Below are positions 10,201 to 18,955 of a DNA stretch of 58,833 bases, piece after piece. Positions within the stretch are counted from its first letter, which is position 1. Each line of letters starts with the position of its first letter. Source of the DNA: an uncultured Mollicutes bacterium (GTDB lineage: Bacteria; Bacillota_I; Bacilli_A; ML615J-28; CAG-313); the NCBI GenBank assembly GCA_900548675.1, contig URLJ01000007.1:1-58833 (forward strand), read 5' to 3'. The notes beneath the pieces were generated by a model that was not told the DNA's origin, made no database searches, and saw nothing but the letters and a program-made list of their open reading frames with translations. The translations under genes were made by a program, and so were the position numbers.

Positions 10201-12207
10201 AGCATAAATAGTTACATTAGTATCATCAACAGTTACTTCTGCTTCTTCTGAAACAGCTTCAGTATATTCAGCATCTAAATACCAACCTTTAAATACTCTT
10301 TTTGTAACTAAATCAACAGTATAATTAGGAAGAATTGATCCTATTTTTTCACCTGCACCTAAGTACTTAACGCTTTCATCGCCTTCTAATACACCAACTA
10401 GATTGATTACTACTTTATCTTTCCATACAGTATATAGTGTTACATCACTAGTAGGAACATATTCATTAGGTACTGGTTTTGTGCATTCAGCATCCAAATA
10501 CCAACCACCGAATACTTTTGTTTCAATTGTAGGAATTGGAAGATTAATTTTAACATTTTTATTTGTAACAATATTTGCGATAGTAACTTCTTGTTCATTA
10601 GTTACAAATGTTATTTCTACCATTGGTTTTTCTGATGTAAATTGTTTTGTAGTTTTGTCTAAAGTAACTTCATAATAAGCGTTACTTAAGCTTACTGCAA
10701 GAACATTTTCAGAAAGTTTTGTATAAGTACCAGCTTCACCATTATATAGAGCTGTACCAAATCCACTAAGAACTAACTCATTAGTTCCTTCAAGATATTT
10801 GCCTTCATAACCATCTACAACAACTTCTTTTGTACCATTATAAGCAAATCCCGAAATTACTTCACCCTTTGCATCTTTTACGTATAAAAGTGGTGCGTTA
10901 TAGCATTCGTTAGCAGCTATTGGTTTATTATCACCATCGACAAATGATACACCAAAGTATACAACTGATTTATAAACAAAGATACGATATACATTTTCAT
11001 TAACAGTATATTCAACTGCTATCGCATCATCCCATGCAGATGCAACCGCATTTGATGATGTTGTATCAGTTTCAAAAGGTGTTAATACAATTATGTCATT
11101 ATACATTACGCGATGTGGTCTAACGATAATGCCTGTTTCTAAATCAACATATGCTTCAAATACTGTAACGTCTTCATAATTTAGATAAGTATTACCATCT
11201 TCATCTGATGCGTATGGAACTTGTTTAATAGACATTTTACCAGTTGATGGATCAATCATTGTAAAAATATTTAAACCACGGAATGGGAAAGCAGTTCCTT
11301 CACCTTCACCCTTATTGTTAAGAGTTAAAGTTGCTTTACCCCAAGCAGTTTCGATTTTAATAACACCATTGATGAAACCATTTGCATCATCATCAGCATC
11401 AAATAAAAAGTTTCCGTATGTTTTTCCATCGTATGGAGCAACTAGTTTATCAAGTACTACTTCTACTGTACCATAAGTTGATGTATAAACTTGTTTACCA
11501 TCTTCTCTATAAGTAGGTAATACTTCTGAACTTAATGTCCAAATAGTTGTATCTGCTAAAGAAGGAACAACTTCTGTTACTTTATCACCACAGTGACATT
11601 CTTTTTGAGCAGAACCTGCATCTGTTAAAGTAGGTTCAGTTACGAGCGTCCATTTTCCATAAGTATGTCCTGTTGCTTCAAATACCACATTAACAGTACC
11701 ATATACTGATTCATATGATTCATTTCCTGATGTTGTGCATGTTGCAGCTTTTTTATCAGTAAGTGTCCATACAGTCTCATCAGTTAATACTGGAACTATT
11801 ACTTCTTCTTCTTCACCAAATTTACATGTATGAGAAGCTTTTCCTTCTACAGTTTTACTTGGTTCAACAATTAGTTTCCATTCACCATATTCATGACTTA
11901 ACATTTCTTTTTCAACAACAACTTCACCATATCTTGATGTATATGTTGTTTTTCCTTTAGTAGAACATGTTGGTTCAATAGATTCTAAAATTTTCCAAGT
12001 TTTTTCATTAGATAAGTCAGATATTTTAACTTCTACTTTGTCGCCGCACTCACATTCTCGATATGCTTCACCTTTTTGTGTTAAGGTTGGCTCAGTGGTA
12101 ATTACCCATTTTCCGTATATATGGACATGGCCATCACTGCTACAAGCAGCTGTGAGTACAAGTAAGAATGTAGTAATTAAAACTAAAAATAATTTACTAT
12201 GTTTCAT
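7225..12207 (-). CDS. Giant modular lipoprotein with InlB-type repeats
   Basis: A 1660-residue surface protein with a lipobox LTAAC near residue 22. Residues about 28-265 hold tandem half-repeats of the form H-x-YGxW ... CxCG ending in hydrophobic stretches. The rest is built of roughly 400-residue modules: a beta-rich block of about 270 residues followed by a pair of Listeria-Bacteroides (InlB B-type) repeats containing GWYLDAE-like cores. The pairs fall near 571/641, 980/1046 and 1374/1441. A fourth module begins near 1465 and stops part-way, without InlB repeats. No LPXTG or C-terminal membrane anchor is seen, so it is held only by lipid. Good ribosome binding site (aaggag). The role is probably adhesion or display; no enzyme motif is visible. 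Confidence 0.85.
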   Translation of the reverse strand: MKHSKLFLVLITTFLLVLTAACSSDGHVHIYGKWVITTEPTLTQKGEAYRECECGDKVEVKISDLSNEKTWKILESIEPTCSTKGKTTYTSRYGEVVVEKEMLSHEYGEWKLIVEPSKTVEGKASHTCKFGEEEEVIVPVLTDETVWTLTDKKAATCTTSGNESYESVYGTVNVVFEATGHTYGKWTLVTEPTLTDAGSAQKECHCGDKVTEVVPSLADTTIWTLSSEVLPTYREDGKQVYTSTYGTVEVVLDKLVAPYDGKTYGNFLFDADDDANGFINGVIKIETAWGKATLTLNNKGEGEGTAFPFRGLNIFTMIDPSTGKMSIKQVPYASDEDGNTYLNYEDVTVFEAYVDLETGIIVRPHRVMYNDIIVLTPFETDTTSSNAVASAWDDAIAVEYTVNENVYRIFVYKSVVYFGVSFVDGDNKPIAANECYNAPLLYVKDAKGEVISGFAYNGTKEVVVDGYEGKYLEGTNELVLSGFGTALYNGEAGTYTKLSENVLAVSLSNAYYEVTLDKTTKQFTSEKPMVEITFVTNEQEVTIANIVTNKNVKINLPIPTIETKVFGGWYLDAECTKPVPNEYVPTSDVTLYTVWKDKVVINLVGVLEGDESVKYLGAGEKIGSILPNYTVDLVTKRVFKGWYLDAEYTEAVSEEAEVTVDDTNVTIYAKWEELPAYFGSYKGSEIWGKNSGGSSYVSLNIDAEGNITGKFTGVVVSYDKETQKITWKPSASSSTSYGFWFDEETGLLATHYNSKTEIGTDYYLFSMTEDSKCIKGQYGINCNKPSSTLTGYYARLVDIVTKQGQKLVFIYGDSIYSNITVSSAKGEALDISSVGSSKTVVVRNAETDDIILALASKGESFDKERNTISLDPYFGTYQAGEKTVILDGTGVIVYDGLTGTYKLTASGASYGFDVYLNENAEYYQLTLDGKNAIMVKPMVTINYVVGEGHTEVLAQEVNSNINFVLPVLTEDNFVFNGWYLDAEFTKAVGTSFVPTENVTLYAKFSNPADLTIVYNNGEATDVIRYSVGDIVEILDPEYTKHKFEGWYTSEDFAEGTEWKSGTEITVDTTIYAKWSDAPKYNNKYLPVEVSGTNKDGKESSIYARTAAILDINPNGVGTASGYPFSGTTTVTKYDKDTNTIQLTNGTKVYNGVIDPVSGIIILTYNSGETAVLGEVYFLTPFISSTNNNFATSYWNSGLTRCIEYTYDDTTYTYFVKDGKVYFDVTFKDAEGNAVNGQECYHSATLYVYDNENNLIAKYGFDGTTQNDLDGYEGKYTNGEQELTLDGVKVATLDSVKGEYILVEGAEYTLDAYIDNVYYEITLDVENRTFTINKPMVTITFVSEHTSVDAITLNKNIKATLPAPTNSAYKFRNWYLDAELTQKVDNEYTPTTDVTLYAKWDALVILTVVYGNTLSDEQFEYGVGDIPSLAIPPYTEGKVFNGWYLDAELTNAYTLAALENNLTIYCAWIEAVPQFGKYKGFETYGTSSSSVSLWARKDLNVDALGNVTGELEGTISEYDATTGAFIFTKKANSKYKYLGYFDAANGILVISYNSITEGKEPTLGTDVYVYFSNATTVTGDKSLSAHLEQGKARLVKVSFTGYKDTEVYIYIDNEKVYYNVTFKANGEDVSISKANSSSNLQIFDSNNNVIATYEKGSKVTA

Positions 12208-12293
12208 AAATGTCTCCTTTTTTCACTTTCCATTTTTATTTTATTTTTTATTACTCAGAGTGTAAAGTTTTACAACTCCCTATGCGAGTAATC

Positions 12294-15200
12294 TTACTCT
12301 TGTGAGAACACAGTATTCTCACTGAAATAACCTTGTTCGGCCTTATCAATTGTCGAAGATAAAGTTACTATTTCATCGACCGTTACGACATTGCTGACTA
12401 CAAAAACGATTGTTTGCCCAGCAACAGTAACAGTTATACGATTACCTTGAACACTATAAGTTCCTTTTACACCAGTTTTACTACCAAATGAAGGATTATA
12501 AGTGTCCTCCGTACATGATGCATCACCTGAATCATGTTCTTCTGATGTTGAGTATATAGTTACAACACCATTTTTATTAAACTTAAATTTTGTTTTGGCA
12601 CTATAAAAATATCCACTACATACAAATGAATAAGTAGAAGAATAAGTTTTGCCTAAAACTAAACTTTCATCATAATTGATATTTAAAATCTCATACTGAT
12701 ATGTTGATTTATCAAGTTTATAAGTTTTGATTTCTTTACCGATTGTGACAATTATTACGTTGTCACTCAAAATATAAGTACCAGCATCATTACCTATCAC
12801 GGCACTTCCAAAGCCATCAACTTTTATTGTTGGTAGAGTGCCTGAAGTATATTCACCACGATATGAATCAGCCATCTGAAGACCATTCTTTATGTTACCC
12901 CAACAAGTAATTCTTGCTATATAACTTACATCTTCTTTGTTTATTTTTATTATTGAATTTTCGTATTCATCTATTGTAACTATTTCCCCTAAACTTGTTT
13001 GGCTATTTGACAAAATATAACTTACTGTAGTTCCATATATGAATTGTCTTAAAACAAGTTTATCGTTACCAACTACATTAACACTACCTTTTGTAAAGTA
13101 ATCACTGAATGTCGCCGCACCATTACATCTTACAACGATTACACCATTCATTACTTTTTCACCAATAATATTAATCAAGCCTTTTTCATCGTTACTTGCT
13201 TTTATTACGAAAGATAAATCATCATATATTTTGATATTACCTCTAAATACAATACCTGAACACTCTACAATAACTTGACCATATTGATCTATTGATAGAA
13301 TGTTAGCCTCATTAAGTACTCCTGTGCCGTATTCTCCTACAATCTCATTATCTTTGTATTTTGCATCTAATACTTCTATTGCGTAATAGCATGTTACATT
13401 ATTTTCACCTACTGGTAAAGTGATTGTTAGTTGATAAAAGCCAGGTTTGCTGAATTTTATCTTTGATGTATCAATATATTTTAGTTTTTCATCATTTGAT
13501 AATTTACCATCTTTTGTTATGATTTCAATATTAGCAATCATTTTATTCTTCGCTACAGCATCAGCTGCACTACCAACTTGATAACTATAAATATGTACTA
13601 TAGCACCATCAGTAATGTTTTCGTTTTCAAAACTTACATCGTTATTACCGTTCATAAATGATTGTGAGATTAGTGTATTCTTAAAATCATCAATGTAGAA
13701 AAGGGCATTTTCACCATATTCAAAGGTTGGTTTAGTATTAATGTAAGTTATCAAAATATCATTATTTTCAGCCTGATATTTTATTTGCGTTTGATAATAA
13801 CTCTTAGTATTAAAATTTATAATACCAGTGCCATATCCATCAAGGAAAATACAGATATTATCTTTTACATATTTTCCGTAATATAAATCTTTTGAAACAT
13901 ATTCAAATGTACCATCTTCTACATTCAAAACAAATTTATAAGAGAACCCTTCTTGAACGCTATATAAGAAAACTGTATTTGCATTATAGTCAACACCACC
14001 ATTTAAAAGAGCATTTTGATCGTTCATGTTGAAGGAGAAAATAGCTTTTCCTTCAATCGATAAACTAAATGTTTCATATTGGCTAGCAACTAAACGAGCT
14101 TCTTTACCATCAATTGTACCAGTAAAACTCTTTCCCGCAAATTTCTTTTCTTGAGCCTCTTTAGAAATTTTCGCAACTTTTTCTGATACTATGACAAATC
14201 GATATGCATCACTTTTAAATGTTATGTAACCTGAAGAACCAATCGCAGTATTTGTTAATTCAGAAATTGTTACTTCACCATAACTTACATCATAAATTGT
14301 ATCAGCGCTTGTTTTTTCAACTAAGTATATTTTTAAACCGTACCATGAAGTAGTATTATCTTTTAGCGATGTTAATTTAAATGCATCTATTGAAAAACAG
14401 ATTGACGTTCCATCTAAAACATATTTACTAATCGAATTTACTGTTAACATGTCTTCAATTTTATAAAAATCTTCATGGAAATAAATTAATGGTCTACGTT
14501 CATTTGAAAATGAAAGTTTAATATCATTGATAGGATTAACAATTAAGATGCCATCAATTAAGGTTAACTTATATTCTGTTGAACCTTGTTTTACGATAAT
14601 CTCATCTTCATTTACACCCTTTACTAGCACCGCTTCTTTTTTATTGATTGTTATTTTTAAATCTTGTGTAATAACGACATCACCATAAGGAACTGAAGGC
14701 TCAATAATAACGGGCTCATCATCATCTTCATATTCTTCAACTTTAGCTTGTGTCTTTAATTTTGTATGGTAACGTCCTACAAAATTTTCATTTAAAACAG
14801 TAACAGTAGCAGTAGCCAAAATTCCTTTATAGTCGATTGTGACAGTGTATGTGCCTGATGCAAAAGTATCAACTTTACCACTTACCATTTCGTTTGTTAC
14901 AGGAATCTCAGAACCATTTTCAATGATTTTAAACAAATCTTTTGCGTAAACTGTTGAAGCATAAGTAACGATTTTATCTATAGTTTTTACATCAACTTGT
15001 GATTCCATCATTACATAGAATGTTACTATGACAGGTTCTAAAGAAGGTCCATTAACGTATACAGCGACTCTTACTTCTTGTCTGCCAACTTTATTAAAGT
15101 CGATTGCCTCTGATAATTCTTCGGCATAGCATGTAATTAAATCGACATTTTCTTTAATTCTCGTTAGTGTTTGAAAACGATTATTTATTAAAACATCAAG

Positions 15201-16568
15201 GTTTTTAAAAACATCGTATTTCTTTGTATCATTTTTTAATATAACTACATCATCAATAATGTTTATCTCGTAGTTGTTTTCAACGACAACATATGTAATT
15301 GTTTTTTCAAAGTATTTAAATTTAACTTGTGATAGACCTAGTTTCGCATCATTATAAGGTATTTTTAGAGTAACTTGATAAGTTCCCACTTTAGTAAAAT
15401 CCACAGATGTTGTATCTAGGTATTCTTCTGATATGTTTTTGAATATAATGCCATTTATGCGGACGATAAAGTCACTGTAAAAAGCATATGTTTCTTTCGA
15501 TGTTCCTTTAGTAATTATGATAGTATCACTAGAAGCATAATCGATTATTACACCGCGTCTAACCTCAACGGTGGCAGTAGCGGTTTCACCTTGATAGTTG
15601 ATTGTGACTATATTCATACCTTCTTTTGTATAATCTACTTTACCACTTATCATATCTGGTTTAACAGGAATCAAGGTAGTTCCTTTTTTTATTTCAAATA
15701 GCGTTGTTAAATCTATATAGCCGCCATTAGGATAAGTCAAAGCATCTTTGGCATTAATTACTATTTTATCACCATCAACAATTTCTATCTTCACTTTAGC
15801 TGATACTGTTTTATCATCTAGCGTAAAGTTAAAATTTACTATATAATTTTTTCCTATTTCTACATCAATGATAGAACTAGTATCTATCATTTCGTCAGTT
15901 ACTTTTTCAGCAGTACCATTAACATACAAAGAAAACAATTTTGTATAATCGAAGGTATTAACTTCATTAATATTTAGTTTGTATAATTGATATGCTGGTA
16001 TTACTTCAAGATTTGTTTCAATCACTCTTTCTAAAACGTTAATGGTTAAAGTTTTAGAAACATCTTTATAAGAAACAGTATAAGTATAAACACCAACTTC
16101 TTTTTTAATATCCGTTTCAATCATACTTTTAGTTATGACATTTTCTTTACCATTAATTGTTAACTTAAATAACGAAACATAATTGTAGTTTTCAACTTCA
16201 TCAAGATAAATTGAAATTTCATCTTTTAATAAGGTAATCTCATATGCATCGGCAACTACTCTTACCTTTATACTGGCGCTAACTTTTTCATATTTACATA
16301 CTACTTGATACTCGCCAACTTCTTTTTTTAAACCTGTCTTATCGATATACTCATCTTTTACTTCGATATCACTTTTATCTACTGTAATTGTGAAATATTC
16401 TTTAAAATCAAAATCATCAAAATTATTGATATTAATCTCCAATTCCTCAACTACAGCAGACACTTTGATATCTTTTTTAGAATCCATAGGATTTGGTTTG
16501 ATGTTACAACTAGTTAAAGTGAGTAATAAAACGATAAGTAAGATCGTTAATCTTTTTACCTTATTCAT
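12294..16568 (-). CDS. Giant lipoprotein with tandem Ig-like domains
   Basis: 1424 residues, signal peptide with lipobox LTSC near residue 21. About the first 600 residues are tandem bacterial Ig-like units of 75-110 residues that recur as 'YTKLFxL..NGxxxxVT..MI......GxYxVxxxYK'. Later parts contain units with the pattern GxY...IxLDGxGxG, also seen in the beta-rich blocks of the 1660-residue neighbour, so the two share ancestry. It lies 24 bases downstream of the 781-residue lipoprotein gene and reads as part of the same operon. No catalytic motif is recognised; a structural or binding role at the cell surface is the cautious reading. Confidence 0.8.
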   Translation of the reverse strand: MNKVKRLTILLIVLLLTLTSCNIKPNPMDSKKDIKVSAVVEELEININNFDDFDFKEYFTITVDKSDIEVKDEYIDKTGLKKEVGEYQVVCKYEKVSASIKVRVVADAYEITLLKDEISIYLDEVENYNYVSLFKLTINGKENVITKSMIETDIKKEVGVYTYTVSYKDVSKTLTINVLERVIETNLEVIPAYQLYKLNINEVNTFDYTKLFSLYVNGTAEKVTDEMIDTSSIIDVEIGKNYIVNFNFTLDDKTVSAKVKIEIVDGDKIVINAKDALTYPNGGYIDLTTLFEIKKGTTLIPVKPDMISGKVDYTKEGMNIVTINYQGETATATVEVRRGVIIDYASSDTIIITKGTSKETYAFYSDFIVRINGIIFKNISEEYLDTTSVDFTKVGTYQVTLKIPYNDAKLGLSQVKFKYFEKTITYVVVENNYEINIIDDVVILKNDTKKYDVFKNLDVLINNRFQTLTRIKENVDLITCYAEELSEAIDFNKVGRQEVRVAVYVNGPSLEPVIVTFYVMMESQVDVKTIDKIVTYASTVYAKDLFKIIENGSEIPVTNEMVSGKVDTFASGTYTVTIDYKGILATATVTVLNENFVGRYHTKLKTQAKVEEYEDDDEPVIIEPSVPYGDVVITQDLKITINKKEAVLVKGVNEDEIIVKQGSTEYKLTLIDGILIVNPINDIKLSFSNERRPLIYFHEDFYKIEDMLTVNSISKYVLDGTSICFSIDAFKLTSLKDNTTSWYGLKIYLVEKTSADTIYDVSYGEVTISELTNTAIGSSGYITFKSDAYRFVIVSEKVAKISKEAQEKKFAGKSFTGTIDGKEARLVASQYETFSLSIEGKAIFSFNMNDQNALLNGGVDYNANTVFLYSVQEGFSYKFVLNVEDGTFEYVSKDLYYGKYVKDNICIFLDGYGTGIINFNTKSYYQTQIKYQAENNDILITYINTKPTFEYGENALFYIDDFKNTLISQSFMNGNNDVSFENENITDGAIVHIYSYQVGSAADAVAKNKMIANIEIITKDGKLSNDEKLKYIDTSKIKFSKPGFYQLTITLPVGENNVTCYYAIEVLDAKYKDNEIVGEYGTGVLNEANILSIDQYGQVIVECSGIVFRGNIKIYDDLSFVIKASNDEKGLINIIGEKVMNGVIVVRCNGAATFSDYFTKGSVNVVGNDKLVLRQFIYGTTVSYILSNSQTSLGEIVTIDEYENSIIKINKEDVSYIARITCWGNIKNGLQMADSYRGEYTSGTLPTIKVDGFGSAVIGNDAGTYILSDNVIIVTIGKEIKTYKLDKSTYQYEILNINYDESLVLGKTYSSTYSFVCSGYFYSAKTKFKFNKNGVVTIYSTSEEHDSGDASCTEDTYNPSFGSKTGVKGTYSVQGNRITVTVAGQTIVFVVSNVVTVDEIVTLSSTIDKAEQGYFSENTVFSQE

Positions 16569-16592
16569 ATTATCACCTCATGAAAGGAGCTA

Positions 16593-18938
16593 TTATTTAT
16601 TTAATTTCCAATCACCTGTTTTATAAACATAAATGAAGAAATGTCTTGTGTGATTATTTTGAACTACTACTTGAACATCTCCCTTTATGAAACATACATA
16701 ACGATCAGATCTGCCAGTTTCACCACCTGTAGTATCTGAGTTTTCAACAGAATATTTGAATCCTTCCTTTTCGAAAACTTTTCTAAGTTCCGACATTAAT
16801 TCATCGTAATTGGTGATTTGGCCATTTTCATCAAATTCTTCGCTTGATGCACGAATTTCTAAAAAGCCAGTTTTAATATCATTGCCTGAAGCATCAGTGC
16901 CTTTAGTTTTCCAACTATAGAAAGGTCCAAAAATACAATCGCCAAAAACATCCATAAATACAGTTGGAGCAAAGAAAGAAGCTGCAGCATCTTTTCCAAA
17001 AATAGCTTCTAAAACGACATTAGTATCTTCATCATGACTATTTCTTGTATCAAATGTTTCACTATAACTCTTTGTGGTGAATTGTGACCATGAAGTTCTC
17101 CATACTCTCGCAACATAACCATCGAAAGTATCATCATCAAGGGTTGTTTCATTGAACTTTGTATATGTAACTTCATAGTAACCAAGATAAGTTCCACTCA
17201 TAACTGAGTATGGAATTGTAGCACTTACTAAATGACCTTCTTCATCAACAACTAATTTTAATGTTGAATATGCAGAAGCGGCGCCATCCTTACCATAGTC
17301 AAATACTGTTAATTCTAAAGCGATATCTCTAGTCAAAACAGAATCATTAATCTTAAATGTGTATAATTCTTTACCCTTCTTTGTAACAACACCATCAAGA
17401 GTAAATAAATTAGGTGAAAATTCAAATTTTGGAAGCACATCAGCAACACTACCTTTAACTTGTTTTCGACCTACTAGTGCTTTAGCAGATGTATCGTATT
17501 CAAAGTAATCATACTTCGTATCATCAATCTTCTTGTATCCAGAATATTCTGTATGATATACTTTATCATCCATTGCATATGCATACTTACCTGTTTCTGC
17601 AAGTAAAATAGCATCAGCAGTAACTTTACCTACAAGACCAACTTTACCTGTTGAAGATAAGTAATTAGAAACTTTTTTATACTTTCTTGTAAGTTTTTTA
17701 ATTAAAGGGTCATTAGTAACAAAAGATTGTGTTTCATAGTCACTTGAATCGCCACTTGGAGAATAAGTTTCATTTTCAACGATATTGAAAGTATAATTTC
17801 TTAAACTTTTCATTTCATTTAATGCTTTTGTTAATAATTCTACACTTTCTGGAGCTTCATAAACAGTTGGTTCAGCAATTTCTGTTGTACCAATTTTTGA
17901 GAAAGTAACTTCAATTTCTGTATAACTCATCGCATCTGCATCATCTCTTGTATCAGCACCATAATAAAGAATTTCAGTTTGACCAAGTAATTTAGTAATT
18001 CTACCATCTTCTAATTTTAAATATACTTTGTCAAGTGTATCTTCAAGCATTGGTGTTAATGAGAATGACAAATATGTCATTAGATATAAATCATCTTCAT
18101 TTGTATAATCAAAACAATATTCATATAAATCATTGTCTAAATCATATTTAAATTTTGTTATATTAAGTTGAGCTAAATGATTCCATAAATGTTGGTTTTC
18201 CCATAAAGTAGGTATACTTAAGTAATCTTTTACTAAAGCACTTGCAACTTTATTGTCTTTATTGATATAGATTCTTTCAAGACCATGACCTATATCACCT
18301 TTTTGGTCTTTAAGTCCATCTTTATCACTCTTACGATAAATATCTGTTATAACATTTTCTTCATCTTCTTCACTATACCAACTTCCTTTCCACATATTTT
18401 CAGACATTTCAACCATCATTGAATAAGCATGAATTGTATTTTGATCCGAATCATGGAAATTAACATAGTAGTCTTTTAAAGAACCTTTTACTGTAATGCT
18501 TTCATTACCAAGTTCAGCTAACATTTGTGATGTTAACTCACCAACTTGGCCCTCTATTGTTTTTCCTTTAACAATGAATGTTTTAGAAGCAACTGCATTA
18601 GAATCAGCATTAGCAGTTACTGTAACAGTAACTTTTTTATCTACAACAACTGTCGCAATTACTGATAATACGTCATTTTCAACTTTAACGATTTTTGGGT
18701 TATCTACTGTAACCTTGTATGTCTTATCTTCAGTGCCTGTTATAGTTACAGTTAGTTTAGCAGTTTCACTTTCACTAATTTTGTCTTTATCAGCATTAAG
18801 TTCTATTTTAACTGGTTCCGTTGGTTTCACAGGTTTGTCCTTATCGTTATCCTTTTTACAAGAAACAAGTGAAAAAGCACATAGAAGAACAAGTACAAAG
18901 GTAAAACACTTTATTAAATTATTTTTAATATTTCTCAT
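16593..18938 (-). CDS. Lipoprotein, Ig-like N-terminus (paralogue of next upstream gene)
   Basis: 781 residues with lipobox LVSC followed by KKDN. An N-terminal Ig-like domain (about 40-125) follows a Lys/Pro-rich linker. The remaining 650 residues resemble the product of 18956-21082: both have a segment with LxNLTVKDFKF-like / LNITKFKY sequence, an 'NNMRNLSSYT'-like / 'NEMKSLRNYT' segment, a FxFSxxxFT stretch and a C-terminal region with GFxFG-like motifs. I start it at 18938, where agaaagga lies 10 bases upstream; the frame extends to 18974 into the previous gene. The function is unknown. A head-to-tail duplication within the operon is the simplest origin. Confidence 0.8.
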   Translation of the reverse strand: MRNIKNNLIKCFTFVLVLLCAFSLVSCKKDNDKDKPVKPTEPVKIELNADKDKISESETAKLTVTITGTEDKTYKVTVDNPKIVKVENDVLSVIATVVVDKKVTVTVTANADSNAVASKTFIVKGKTIEGQVGELTSQMLAELGNESITVKGSLKDYYVNFHDSDQNTIHAYSMMVEMSENMWKGSWYSEEDEENVITDIYRKSDKDGLKDQKGDIGHGLERIYINKDNKVASALVKDYLSIPTLWENQHLWNHLAQLNITKFKYDLDNDLYEYCFDYTNEDDLYLMTYLSFSLTPMLEDTLDKVYLKLEDGRITKLLGQTEILYYGADTRDDADAMSYTEIEVTFSKIGTTEIAEPTVYEAPESVELLTKALNEMKSLRNYTFNIVENETYSPSGDSSDYETQSFVTNDPLIKKLTRKYKKVSNYLSSTGKVGLVGKVTADAILLAETGKYAYAMDDKVYHTEYSGYKKIDDTKYDYFEYDTSAKALVGRKQVKGSVADVLPKFEFSPNLFTLDGVVTKKGKELYTFKINDSVLTRDIALELTVFDYGKDGAASAYSTLKLVVDEEGHLVSATIPYSVMSGTYLGYYEVTYTKFNETTLDDDTFDGYVARVWRTSWSQFTTKSYSETFDTRNSHDEDTNVVLEAIFGKDAAASFFAPTVFMDVFGDCIFGPFYSWKTKGTDASGNDIKTGFLEIRASSEEFDENGQITNYDELMSELRKVFEKEGFKYSVENSDTTGGETGRSDRYVCFIKGDVQVVVQNNHTRHFFIYVYKTGDWKLNK

Positions 18939-18955
18939 TTTGTGATTTTTCCTTT

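Noticed and set aside
12208..12293. Terminator between the two giant lipoprotein genes
   Set aside because: A short tgtaaa/tttaca palindrome exists but is weak and has no adjacent T-run on the minus strand.
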